DNA from: JAIBJN01 sp963811635
GTDB lineage: Bacteria; Actinomycetota; Thermoleophilia; Gaiellales; Gaiellaceae
Direction of reading: 5' to 3'
Assembly: GCA_963811635.1 (NCBI GenBank)
Contig: CAWESB010000020.1
Coordinates: forward strand, 1 to 64,000
Length of the DNA stretch: 64,000 nucleotides
A model generated the notes under the pieces. It searched no databases and was not told the origin of the DNA. It worked only from the letters and a program-made list of their open reading frames with translations. The stretch's first letter is position 1, and each line of letters starts with the position of its first letter. A program made the translations under genes and the position numbers. This document shows, piece by piece, positions 8,011 through 15,493 of the stretch.

Positions 8011-8326
8011 CGACTTCCTCTCGTTCCCGATCTTGCCGATCTTCATGCTCGAGGGCCTTGAGCGCCTCCCCGGCCGCTCGCCGAAGGGGCCCGACGAGGG
8101 CGCGGTAGTCCTCGTCCGAGATCTTGCCGGTCCGGTGGTCGAACTCGAGCTCCTTGAGCGCGGCGAGGGAGCGGTCGCGCTCCTCCAGGAGCCGGAGGCG
8201 CGCCTCCTCCTCCGGATTCGGCGCACCGGTGGCCTCTTCCCGGCCCTGCCGCAGAAGCGGGCGCGCGACGAAGACGACGCACGCGGCCGCCAAAAGCGCG
8301 CCGAGGGCGAGAGCGACGGCCTCCAC
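7997..8326 (-). CDS. CcmI-like cytochrome c biogenesis membrane protein (short form)
   Basis: 109-residue protein with one N-terminal membrane helix (ALALGALLAAACVVFVARP) and a charged cytoplasmic helix (ERDRSLAALKELEFDHRTGKIS), the arrangement of the N-terminal part of CcmI. CcmI presents apocytochrome c to the haem ligase. The GTG start shares one base with the ccmF stop (TAGTG), showing tight coupling. It lacks the C-terminal TPR part of proteobacterial CcmI, as is common outside that group. Confidence 0.72.
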   Translation of the reverse strand: MEAVALALGALLAAACVVFVARPLLRQGREEATGAPNPEEEARLRLLEERDRSLAALKELEFDHRTGKISDEDYRALVGPLRRAAGEALKALEHEDRQDREREEVDAAR

Positions 8327-10323
8327 TAGGCCCGCGCAACCGCGGCGCCCTCGCCCGCGAACCGCGCTGCGAGCCGGCGCTGCTCGCGCGCATCCGGCCA
8401 CATGGCGACGGCCGAGCCGAGGACGAAGACGAGCCCGGAGAGCCAGATGAGGTTGACGAGCGGGTTGACGATCACCTTCAGGAACACCGACCCGTCCTGG
8501 TTGAACGTGTCCGCGATGACGAAGAGGTCCTCGCCGCGCAGCCAGTCGGTGCGGATCCCGACCTCGTTCGACGTCTGCTGCTCGGCGAAGTAACGGTTCT
8601 TGCCCGCCTGCATCGTCCCGACCAGCTCCCCGTTCCGCCAGACGTCGAGGTTGGCGCGCACCTCCTGCGCGTTCGCGCCCCGTTGCTGCTCGCTGCCGGT
8701 GTAGACGACGCGGTAGTCGCCGGCCGTCAGCGACTCGCCCTGGGCGAGCCGGCCCTGCTCGTGCGTCGAGAAGCCGCCGATGCCGGCGGCGCCGATGAGG
8801 AGGAGGATGATCGCGGCGTGCACGATGTAGCCGCCGTAGCGTCGGCGGTTGCGCGCGATCAGGCCCGAGAAGGCCGACCACCAGCCGCCGCTGCCAAGCG
8901 ACTTGCGCGCGCGGGTCCCGCGGACGAACTCGAGCACGATCGTCGTCATGACGAAAGCCGCGAAGGTGTAGCCGACGAGGCCCGCGGGGCTCGAGCCCGC
9001 GCCCGCGAGCAGGAGCACGAGCCCGACCCCCAGCGCGACGCCGGCCGGGACGACGAGCAGCGAGGCGAGCGAGCGCAGCGACGCCCGCCGCCAGGCGACC
9101 ACCGGCCCGATGCCCATGAGGAGAACCAGCGGCAGGCCGAAGACGATCGCGAAGAAGTCGTAGTACGGCGCCCCTACTGACACCGCGACCCCGCGAACGG
9201 CCTCGGAGACGAGCGGGTAGATGACACCCCAGAGGATCGTGAGGGCGAGCGCGACCAGGAAGAGGTTGTTGTAGAGGAAGGCGGCCTCGCGCGAGACGAG
9301 GGACTCGAGCCGCGTCTTCGAGCGCAGGAGCGTGAGCCGGGAGAGGATCAGCGCGATCGAGAAGGCGGCCGCGACGGCGATGAAGCCGAGGAAGAAAGGC
9401 CCGATCGAGGACTGCGTGAAGCTGTGGATCGAGCTGATGACGCCGCTGCGCGTGAGGAAGGTGCCGAAGAGGGAGAGCAGGAAGGCGCCGGCGACGAGGA
9501 CGACGTTCCAGACGCGGAGCATGTTCTTCTTCTCCTGCACCATCACCGAGTGCAGGAACGCCGTGGCGACGAGCCAGGGCATGAGCGCGGCGTTCTCGAC
9601 CGGGTCCCACGCGTACCAGCCGCCCCAGCCGACTTCCTCGTACGCCCATTTCGCGCCCAGCAGGATCCCGAAGCCGAGGAACGTCCAGGCCGCGAGCGTC
9701 CACCGGCGCGTGACCACGATCCAGCGCTCGTCGACCCGGCGCGAGGCGAGGGCCGCCATCGCGAAAGCAAACGGGATCGTCAGCCCCACATAGCCGAGGT
9801 AGAGCAGCGGCGGGTGGGCGATCATGTAGGGGTTCTGGAGGCTCGGGTTCATCCCGGCGCCGTCGGCCGGGGCGACCTGGGTCGCGAACGGGCTCGCGAC
9901 GAACACGAGCAGGAAGGCGAAGAAGAGGGCGACGCCGCCGATGATCGGCACCGTCCAGGGCAACACCTCGCGGACGAGCCGGCGGTTGAGGGCGATCGCG
10001 GCCGAGGCGGCGCCGGTGAGCACGAGCAGCCAGAGCAGCAGCGAGCCCTCCTGCCCGCTCCAGAAGGCGGCGAGCGTGTACCCGAGCGGCAGCTCGCGGC
10101 TCGTCAGCCGGGCGACGTAATCGAAGGAGAAATCGCGCCCGGCAAGGGCTGCGATGAGAACGAGCGCGGCGATCCCGACCGCTGCGAAGGCGGCGAAGAG
10201 CGCGTTCGTCGCGGAGTCGAGGAGCCGGCGGCGGCCCCGATAGGACGCGTACCCGCCGACGGCGACGGCGTAGACGATCAGACCGAAGGCGGCGACGAGG
10301 GCTGCGCGCCCGAGCTCCGGCAC
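8326..10323 (-). CDS. ccmF: CcmF haem lyase subunit
   Basis: Polytopic membrane protein (665 residues, about 14-15 helices) that ligates haem delivered by CcmE to CXXCH motifs of apocytochrome c. The tryptophan-rich WWD-type segment WGGWYAWDPVENA and the preceding FWSGQEGSLLLW are clearly seen, as is AHPPLLYLGY with its conserved histidine. GTG start at 10323. It is flanked by ccmE upstream and a ccmI-like gene downstream. The cluster belongs to System I, in its compact form without ccmABCD in this window. Confidence 0.93.
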   Translation of the reverse strand: MPELGRAALVAAFGLIVYAVAVGGYASYRGRRRLLDSATNALFAAFAAVGIAALVLIAALAGRDFSFDYVARLTSRELPLGYTLAAFWSGQEGSLLLWLLVLTGAASAAIALNRRLVREVLPWTVPIIGGVALFFAFLLVFVASPFATQVAPADGAGMNPSLQNPYMIAHPPLLYLGYVGLTIPFAFAMAALASRRVDERWIVVTRRWTLAAWTFLGFGILLGAKWAYEEVGWGGWYAWDPVENAALMPWLVATAFLHSVMVQEKKNMLRVWNVVLVAGAFLLSLFGTFLTRSGVISSIHSFTQSSIGPFFLGFIAVAAAFSIALILSRLTLLRSKTRLESLVSREAAFLYNNLFLVALALTILWGVIYPLVSEAVRGVAVSVGAPYYDFFAIVFGLPLVLLMGIGPVVAWRRASLRSLASLLVVPAGVALGVGLVLLLAGAGSSPAGLVGYTFAAFVMTTIVLEFVRGTRARKSLGSGGWWSAFSGLIARNRRRYGGYIVHAAIILLLIGAAGIGGFSTHEQGRLAQGESLTAGDYRVVYTGSEQQRGANAQEVRANLDVWRNGELVGTMQAGKNRYFAEQQTSNEVGIRTDWLRGEDLFVIADTFNQDGSVFLKVIVNPLVNLIWLSGLVFVLGSAVAMWPDAREQRRLAARFAGEGAAVARA

Positions 10324-10324
10324 G

Positions 10325-10711
10325 CTAGCTCTCTGGGGCGTACTTCGACGGACACTTCGTGACGAGCGAATCCGTCTTCGCCACGAAGGTGCCGTCGGTG
10401 AGCTGGCCCTTCACGTAGATCTCGCGGCCCGGCTTGAAGAGATCGGGCACCGAGCCCGTATAGACGACCGGAACGGTCGCATCGCCCTCGATGTCGCGCA
10501 GCGTGAACTCGAGCCCCGAGCCGCGCGCGTCCCCCTCGACGGGCCCGACGACGATCCCGGCTAGGCCGACCTCGCCGGTCTTGCCCTCGAGCTCGCTGGG
10601 CTGCAGAGAGGGCGTCCCGCCTGCCAGGCTCGTCCAGATGAGGAAGATTGCCAGCACCGCCGCGATCGAGAGCGCGACGACCAGGCGCACCGGATTGCGC
10701 CGCTTTGCCAC
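10325..10711 (-). CDS. ccmE: CcmE haem chaperone, cysteine-type (CxxxY)
   Basis: Membrane-anchored haem chaperone of System I. The 128 residues have one N-terminal helix and an OB-fold core (GIVVGPV, FTLRDIEGDATVPVVYTG, DLFKPGREIYVKG). The haem-binding motif at the C-terminus is CPSKY, so a cysteine replaces the usual histidine of HxxxY. Such CxxxY forms are known from archaea and some sulfate reducers. It starts at GTG 10711 (AKRRNPVRL), one base before ccmF begins. Confidence 0.9.
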   Translation of the reverse strand: MAKRRNPVRLVVALSIAAVLAIFLIWTSLAGGTPSLQPSELEGKTGEVGLAGIVVGPVEGDARGSGLEFTLRDIEGDATVPVVYTGSVPDLFKPGREIYVKGQLTDGTFVAKTDSLVTKCPSKYAPES

Positions 10712-10740
10712 GTCTCCGAGTTTACCGGGGCGGTCTGGGC

Positions 10741-10980
10741 TTACTCGTGGGTAGGCGTGGGCCGGCGGTCCGGGATGCGGTAGCCGTGGTCGCGGCAGAG
10801 GCTCCCCGGCGCGTCCTCCGTGAGGGCGTCGCAGTAGCCCTTCCCGTACGCGGCGCGCAGGAAGGCGGCGACCACCTCGAGGTTCCATTCGCCCACGCCG
10901 CACGCCTCGCCCCAGAGGTCGGCAAGCCTCAGGTCGATGTCCAGCTCGAGCAGCTCGATGCGGGAAGGGCGCTTGGCCAT
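10741..10980 (-). CDS. small conserved-looking hypothetical protein
   Basis: 79 residues, soluble, with an acidic helical N-terminal half (IELLELDIDLRLADLW) and two cysteines (Cys50 and Cys62). It is not recognised. Codon use matches its neighbours. It lies between ccmE and the divergent endonuclease IV-like gene, and a role in either is not evident. Confidence 0.6.
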   Translation of the reverse strand: MAKRPSRIELLELDIDLRLADLWGEACGVGEWNLEVVAAFLRAAYGKGYCDALTEDAPGSLCRDHGYRIPDRRPTPTHE

Positions 10981-11027
10981 GGGCTGAAGGTAGCCAGCCG
11001 ATCGGACGGAGCATTAGGCTGGGCCGC

Positions 11028-11849
11028 GTGGCGCTCACACGCATCGGCCCGGCCCGAGTCCCGTCGCGCGAGAGCCCCGAGACGGCGATCGAACTCCTGC
11101 AGGAGCGCGGCTACACGGCTTGCGAGATCGACTTCGAGGGCAAGTTCTGGATGGACTATCCGTGGGCGGAGCGGTTCGGGGAGCTCGCCCGCGAAGCCGA
11201 CATCGCCCTGTCGGTCCATGCGCCCATCGCCGGCTTCATGGGCCATCTCGAGCGGGACAAGAAGTACAACATGGCGACCGGGATGCTCGACCACTCCGCC
11301 GGTGTCGCTGTCGCGTGCGGGGCCGAGCTTGTCGTCTTCCACCCCGGCTTCTTCCTCGGCCGCGAGCGCGAGGCTGCGCTCACCTCCGTCGCGGAGCAGC
11401 TCGGCTCCCTCCGGGAGCGGCTCGAGGGCAAGGACCGCGCCGTGCCGTTCGGCATCGAGGTGATGGGCCGGGTCCGTGACCTGGGCAGCCTCGACGATGT
11501 CATCTGGATCGCCGAGCGAGTCGAGTGGGTGCGCCCGGTGATCGACTTCGCCCACATGCATGCGACCTCCGACGGCGCGTATACCGGGGTCGACGCCTTC
11601 GCCGACGCGCTTGCGCGCGCCGACACGGTGCTCGAGCCGGGCGCCCCTTTCCACATCCACTTCTCCGACATCCAGTACGCCAACCGGAACGAGACGAAGC
11701 ACCTCTCCTACGGGGATGGAACGCTCCGCGCCGACCCGCTCGCCCAGGCGCTGGCGCGGTTCGAGCGCCCGGCCACAGTCATCTCGGAGTCGCCGGACGA
11801 GGAGTCGTCGCAGGCGATCCGCGCCATCCTGCTCGGCACGGCCTTCTAG
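11028..11849 (+). CDS. endonuclease IV-like TIM-barrel protein (AP endonuclease family 2)
   Basis: 273-residue xylose-isomerase-like TIM barrel resembling deoxyribonuclease IV. Metal-site motifs appear in order: SVHAPIAG, VVFHPGFF, GIEVMG, DFAHMHA, HIHFSDIQ and KHLSYGDG, matching the order in Nfo enzymes that cut at abasic sites. It starts at GTG 11028. The methyltransferase gene follows three bases after its stop. A sugar-phosphate isomerase of the same fold is the main alternative, but the final H-x-x-x-G-x-G pattern favours Nfo. Confidence 0.75.
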   Translation: MALTRIGPARVPSRESPETAIELLQERGYTACEIDFEGKFWMDYPWAERFGELAREADIALSVHAPIAGFMGHLERDKKYNMATGMLDHSAGVAVACGAELVVFHPGFFLGREREAALTSVAEQLGSLRERLEGKDRAVPFGIEVMGRVRDLGSLDDVIWIAERVEWVRPVIDFAHMHATSDGAYTGVDAFADALARADTVLEPGAPFHIHFSDIQYANRNETKHLSYGDGTLRADPLAQALARFERPATVISESPDEESSQAIRAILLGTAF

Positions 11850-11852
11850 CCG

Positions 11853-12500
11853 ATGGCGGCCGACCCGCCTCTCTACGGCTCCGACCAGTCGCGCTTCGCG
11901 CGCTACCTGGAGCGACGCGAGGCGCGCAGCCCGGATCTCGTCGCGCGGGAGTTGCGCCGCCGCCTCCTCGCCGGCCTGCGCGGTCGCGTGCTCGAGCTCG
12001 GGTGCGGCGACGGGCGCGCTTTCGAGCAGTATCCGCCCGCGGTCACGGGCGTGCTCGCCGTCGAGCCCGACCCGACCGCGAGGGCGGTCGCCGCGGAGCG
12101 GGCGCAGGAGGCGCCCGTCCCGATCGAGGTTGTCGAGGGCGACGCGTCCGCGCTGCCGGCCCAGGACGGGGCCTTCGATGCCGCCGTCATCGTCTGGGTG
12201 CTCTGCAGCGTCCCCGACCCGAAGGCCGCGCTGCGGGAGCTACGTCGCGTGCTCGCCCCCGGAGGCGAGCTGCGCTTCTACGAGCACGTCCGCTCCGAAC
12301 ACGGAGCGTTTCGAAGGGTTCAGCACGCGATCGACGCACTCTTCTGGACGCGCGCGCTCGGCGGCTGCCGGACCACCCGCGACTCCGTCGGTGCGATCGA
12401 AGCGGCCGGATTCGAGATCGTGGCACTCGACCGAGGCTTCCATGCCTCCACGATCCTCACGATCGCCGCGGCGCCGTACGTCCTCGGCGTCGCGCGCTAG
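11853..12500 (+). CDS. class I SAM-dependent methyltransferase
   Basis: 215-residue soluble methyltransferase with motif I VLELGCGDGRAF (about 47-58), the acidic motif VEPDPTA, and motif IV FDAAVIVWVLCSV followed by LRRVLAPGGELRFYEH. It resembles the UbiE/Methyltransf_11 group. The substrate is unknown. It starts three bases after the endonuclease IV-like gene. Its TAG stop is shared as CTAG with the convergent glutaredoxin gene. Confidence 0.85.
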   Translation: MAADPPLYGSDQSRFARYLERREARSPDLVARELRRRLLAGLRGRVLELGCGDGRAFEQYPPAVTGVLAVEPDPTARAVAAERAQEAPVPIEVVEGDASALPAQDGAFDAAVIVWVLCSVPDPKAALRELRRVLAPGGELRFYEHVRSEHGAFRRVQHAIDALFWTRALGGCRTTRDSVGAIEAAGFEIVALDRGFHASTILTIAAAPYVLGVAR

Positions 12501-12892
12501 ACGCCGGGAACCAGCCGGAGCCCGGGGCCGTCCGTGACGGACACGGTGCGCTCGTCCCCCGGGCGGCGCCAGGACTCCCCCAGCTTCTCCTCCAGCGTCG
12601 CCTCGAGCTGCCCGGTGAGCGCCAGCTCCTGGACGATGTCCGCGCCGCCGACGAGCTCGCCCGCGACGAACACCTGCGGGATCGTCGGCCAGTTGGAGAG
12701 CGCCGTGAGCTCCTCGCGGATCCGCGGGTCCGCAAGGACGTCGACCGCCGTGAACCCGGCGCCGACGCCGCGCAGCGCCTGCATGGCGCGGTCGGAGTTC
12801 CCGCAGTACGCCTGCTCGTGCGTGCCCTTGACGAAGGCGACGACGGGCTCCTGCTCGATCGTGTCCTTGATGCGGTCGCGAAGCTCGTTCAT
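12497..12892 (-). CDS. monothiol glutaredoxin (Grx4 family), CGNS active site
   Basis: [2Fe-2S] carrier of the monothiol glutaredoxin family. The 131 residues contain VVAFVKGT, the active site AYCGNS (the family norm is CGFS) and the TIPQVFVAGELVGGADI glutathione-binding segment, with a C-terminal extension of about 25 residues. The ATG start overlaps the BolA stop as ATGA. BolA and monothiol glutaredoxins form mixed Fe-S complexes, so the pairing is functionally meaningful. Asparagine in place of phenylalanine in the active site is unusual. Confidence 0.9.
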   Translation of the reverse strand: MNELRDRIKDTIEQEPVVAFVKGTHEQAYCGNSDRAMQALRGVGAGFTAVDVLADPRIREELTALSNWPTIPQVFVAGELVGGADIVQELALTGQLEATLEEKLGESWRRPGDERTVSVTDGPGLRLVPGV

Positions 12893-13119
12893 GCCTCTCC
12901 CCTCGTCGTGATTCGAAGCTCGTGGATCGTGCCGTCCCGAAGCGGTTCGGCCAGTGCGTCGTAGACGAGCCGGTGCTGGTCGACCAGCGAGAGCCCGGAG
13001 AAGGAGCCGTCGACGACGGTGACGTGGAAGTGGTCGCCGCCACCGGTGCGATCGGTCACGTCGACCTCCCGGGCATCCGGGAACGCCGTCCGGAGAAGCC
13101 CTTGCAGCTGCTCGCTCAT
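12889..13119 (-). CDS. BolA family protein
   Basis: 76-residue BolA/IbaG-type protein with the conserved HFHVTVVDGSFSGLSLVDQHRLVYDAL region, partner of monothiol glutaredoxins in Fe-S trafficking. The ATG at 13119 is preferred over an upstream in-frame ATG because it gives the normal family N-terminus. Its stop overlaps the glutaredoxin start (ATGA), so both are made from one message. Confidence 0.9.
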   Translation of the reverse strand: MSEQLQGLLRTAFPDAREVDVTDRTGGGDHFHVTVVDGSFSGLSLVDQHRLVYDALAEPLRDGTIHELRITTRGEA

Positions 13120-13154
13120 CTGACTCGACGATACCACCCGGCAACACGGCTACC

Positions 13155-13991
13155 ATGCCACGCCAGATGCGCCGTCTGCTCGTCGGGGTCACGCTCGCGG
13201 CCGCCCTCGCCTCCCTCGCAGGAGCGTCGACGTCCGCCGCCTTCAACGGCGTCCAGGCAAAGATGTGGGCAGGAAGGATCGCAGCCGTCGGGCAGCGGCC
13301 GGCCGGCGGCGCCCACGAAAAGCAGGCGGGCGCGATCGTCCGGCAGCGTCTGACCACGCTGGGCTACGACGTCACGACCCAGCGCTTCCTACTCCCGGAA
13401 GGCACCAGGTCGCTGAACGTGGTCGGCCGGACGCCCGGCCCGATTCGCGTGATCATCGTCGCGCACATGGACGGCGTCCCCGGAACGAACGCCGCGAACG
13501 ACAACGGCTCCGGGGTCGGCCTCATGCTGATGCTCGCGCAGTACCTAGCGGACAAGAACGGCGTGCTCGTGGCCGCCGTGGGCGCCGAGGAGCGCCGCTA
13601 CACGGGAGCGGGCTTCCACCTCGGCTCGCGGCGCCTCGCTCGATCGCTCAGCCCGGCGCAGCGTCAAGGGGTGCGCCTTGCGGTCTCCGTCGACATGGTC
13701 GCCGTCGGTGACACCCTGAACGTACGCGGACTCGAGTCCTCGCCCAACCGCTCGGCCCGCCTCTTGCTGGCCGCTGCCCGTCGGCTCGGGATCACGGCGA
13801 GCTACCGGCAGGACACGGGCCAGTCCGACCACGACGAGTTCGTCAAGGTCGGCGTTCCGGCCGCGTGGGTGGAATGGCGCTGGGACCAGTGCTGGCACTC
13901 TCCCTGCGACCAGATCCACCGGCTGAAGCCGTATCGCCTCCGCGCCGCCGGCCGGGTCGTCCGCAACGCGGCGAATCACGTCGTCGGCTAG
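13155..13991 (+). CDS. secreted M28 family zinc aminopeptidase-like protein
   Basis: 278 residues with a signal peptide (cleavage near AGASTSAA). The M28 di-zinc residues are all visible: HMDG, NDNGSG, GAEERR, VDMVAV and the final histidine in WHSPCD. It probably releases N-terminal residues or acts on small peptides outside the cell. At this length it is the catalytic domain only. It stands alone between the BolA gene (divergent) and small hypothetical genes. Confidence 0.87.
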   Translation: MPRQMRRLLVGVTLAAALASLAGASTSAAFNGVQAKMWAGRIAAVGQRPAGGAHEKQAGAIVRQRLTTLGYDVTTQRFLLPEGTRSLNVVGRTPGPIRVIIVAHMDGVPGTNAANDNGSGVGLMLMLAQYLADKNGVLVAAVGAEERRYTGAGFHLGSRRLARSLSPAQRQGVRLAVSVDMVAVGDTLNVRGLESSPNRSARLLLAAARRLGITASYRQDTGQSDHDEFVKVGVPAAWVEWRWDQCWHSPCDQIHRLKPYRLRAAGRVVRNAANHVVG

Positions 13992-14069
13992 TCGGACCTA
14001 ACCCTCTGCTGCGGTACCCCGAACGGGGGACGACGCGCCTCGTCTCCTGCCGATGATTCGACATGCCGC

Positions 14070-14285
14070 ATGAACGACCACGCCGCGCCTACCCCTGAGT
14101 TCGGGACCGGCCTGCGGGCCAGGCTCGAACGGGCGGAGCACGCCCGCGAGCGGGCCCCACTCCCGTCGAGCCTCGACCTCGTGCACCTGCTCGAGGACAA
14201 GCCCGTCGAGCGGTCGACCCCCGAGCTCGTCCTCGTCGGAGGCGATCTCAAGCGGCATCAGGCCCCAGGGCCCGTCGCCGCGTAA
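14070..14285 (+). CDS. small hypothetical protein
   Basis: 71-residue protein with no recognised domain: charged helix (RLERAEHARERAP), a short LVHLLEDKP segment and a Pro-rich end. It ends nine bases before the coiled-coil gene, so the two may be cotranscribed. No good ribosome-binding site is seen. It is kept because the codon pattern is consistent and it fills the gap. Confidence 0.4.
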   Translation: MNDHAAPTPEFGTGLRARLERAEHARERAPLPSSLDLVHLLEDKPVERSTPELVLVGGDLKRHQAPGPVAA

Positions 14286-14294
14286 CCGCTTGCC

Positions 14295-14999
14295 ATGGGG
14301 CTGACGAACAAGCTTCGGGATTCGCTCGAGGGGTACCTCGCGAAGAGCGCCGCCGAGCTCGACGAGCGCGGTGCCGAGCTGGCCCAGCGCGCGACGGAGC
14401 TGGAGGCCGAGCAGGACCAGCTCGCACGCACGGAGACGGAGTTCGAGGCGCGCGCCCGCATGCTCGAGGAGCTCGGGCCGATGCCCGTGAAGGTGACGCA
14501 GGCGCTCGACCGGGCGCTCGACACCCTCAACGAGCGGGCCACGGAGGTCGACGCCGCCGTCGCGGGCCTCGAGGAGCGCCTCCGGAAGCTCGCCGAGGCC
14601 GAGGCCGAGCTGGCCGCCCGCGAGAAGGGCTTCACCGAGAAGAGCGACCGGCTCCGGGTGGAGCAGCGGCGCCTCGCCGACCGCGAGCGCGACCTGGCGC
14701 AGTTCCAGCGCGACCTGCTGGATCCCGACGCGGCGCTGGGGACGCAGTGGGTCGCCCAGCGCGACCGCTCCTTCGTCGAGGCCGAAGGGCTCCTCGAGGA
14801 GCGCCGCCGCGAGCTCGATGCGCGCGAGCAGGAGCTCGACGAGCACCGCGTCCGTGCCGATTCGCAGCTGCAGCTGCGCCGCGACGAGCTCGAGCGAAGC
14901 GAGCAGGACCTGGCCGAGCTCCGTGAGCGGCTCGACCGCCGCGAGCAGGAGCTGAACGCGTACGTCGCGCAGCTCCAGTCCGGCCTCGTCAGCAACTAG
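14295..14999 (+). CDS. long coiled-coil protein
   Basis: 234 residues made almost wholly of heptad-like helices rich in E, R, A and L (for example RERLDRREQELNAYV), with no signal peptide or membrane segment. Likely an elongated cytoplasmic structural or scaffolding protein. The function is not recognised. An overlapping minus-strand frame is open here too, but the amphipathic heptads favour the plus strand. Confidence 0.65.
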   Translation: MGLTNKLRDSLEGYLAKSAAELDERGAELAQRATELEAEQDQLARTETEFEARARMLEELGPMPVKVTQALDRALDTLNERATEVDAAVAGLEERLRKLAEAEAELAAREKGFTEKSDRLRVEQRRLADRERDLAQFQRDLLDPDAALGTQWVAQRDRSFVEAEGLLEERRRELDAREQELDEHRVRADSQLQLRRDELERSEQDLAELRERLDRREQELNAYVAQLQSGLVSN

Positions 15000-15081
15000 C
15001 CGGCTTGCCGCGGCCACGCCCCGTCCTCGGAATCGAGGGCGTGCGGCTCCTCTGGCTCGCCTAGCGCCTAAGATCCACTCG

Positions 15082-15492
15082 GTGCCGGCCGCGCCGCTCC
15101 CTCCCGACCTTCGCAGCTTCGTCGAGAAGCCCCGCCACGCGGTCGTCGGCACCTCGCGCGACGACGGCACGCCCGTGACGACGCCGTGCTGGTACGGGAT
15201 CGACGGGGAGGGCCGGATCATCCTCTCCATGGGCCACGACAGCCACCGGCTCCGCCACATCCGCGCGAACCCCAAGGTGGCGCTGACCGTCCTCGGCGAC
15301 GACTGGTACTCGCATGTGTCCGTCGTCGGTCACGCGGTCGACTTCCGCAGCGACGACGACCTCGCGGACATCGACTCGCTTTCTCAGCGCTACGAGGGCG
15401 TGCCCTACGAGGACCGAGGCTACGAGGGCATGACGGTCTTCGTCGAGATCGACCGCTGGCACACCTGGGGCAACCCGGCCTCCGAGGCCTAG
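15082..15492 (+). CDS. PPOX-class F420-dependent oxidoreductase-like protein
   Basis: 136-residue split-barrel protein of the pyridoxamine-phosphate-oxidase superfamily, the subgroup that in actinobacteria often binds F420. Motifs include VVGTSRDDGTPVTTPCWYG at the N-terminus and GRIILSMGHDSHRLRHIRANP in the cofactor region. It starts at GTG 15082. The substrate is unknown. Flavin or haem binding cannot be excluded from sequence. Confidence 0.8.
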   Translation: MPAAPLPPDLRSFVEKPRHAVVGTSRDDGTPVTTPCWYGIDGEGRIILSMGHDSHRLRHIRANPKVALTVLGDDWYSHVSVVGHAVDFRSDDDLADIDSLSQRYEGVPYEDRGYEGMTVFVEIDRWHTWGNPASEA

Positions 15493-15493
15493 C

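Noticed and set aside
8411..9703. Long minus-strand frame overlapping ccmF
   Set aside because: Only its last 109 codons (the ccmI-like gene) are protein-like. The rest is Arg/Pro-rich out-of-frame reading of ccmF.
13998..15275. Long minus-strand open frame (about 425 codons)
   Set aside because: It is the antisense of the coiled-coil and PPOX genes, has no domain or signal, and the plus-strand products are better supported.
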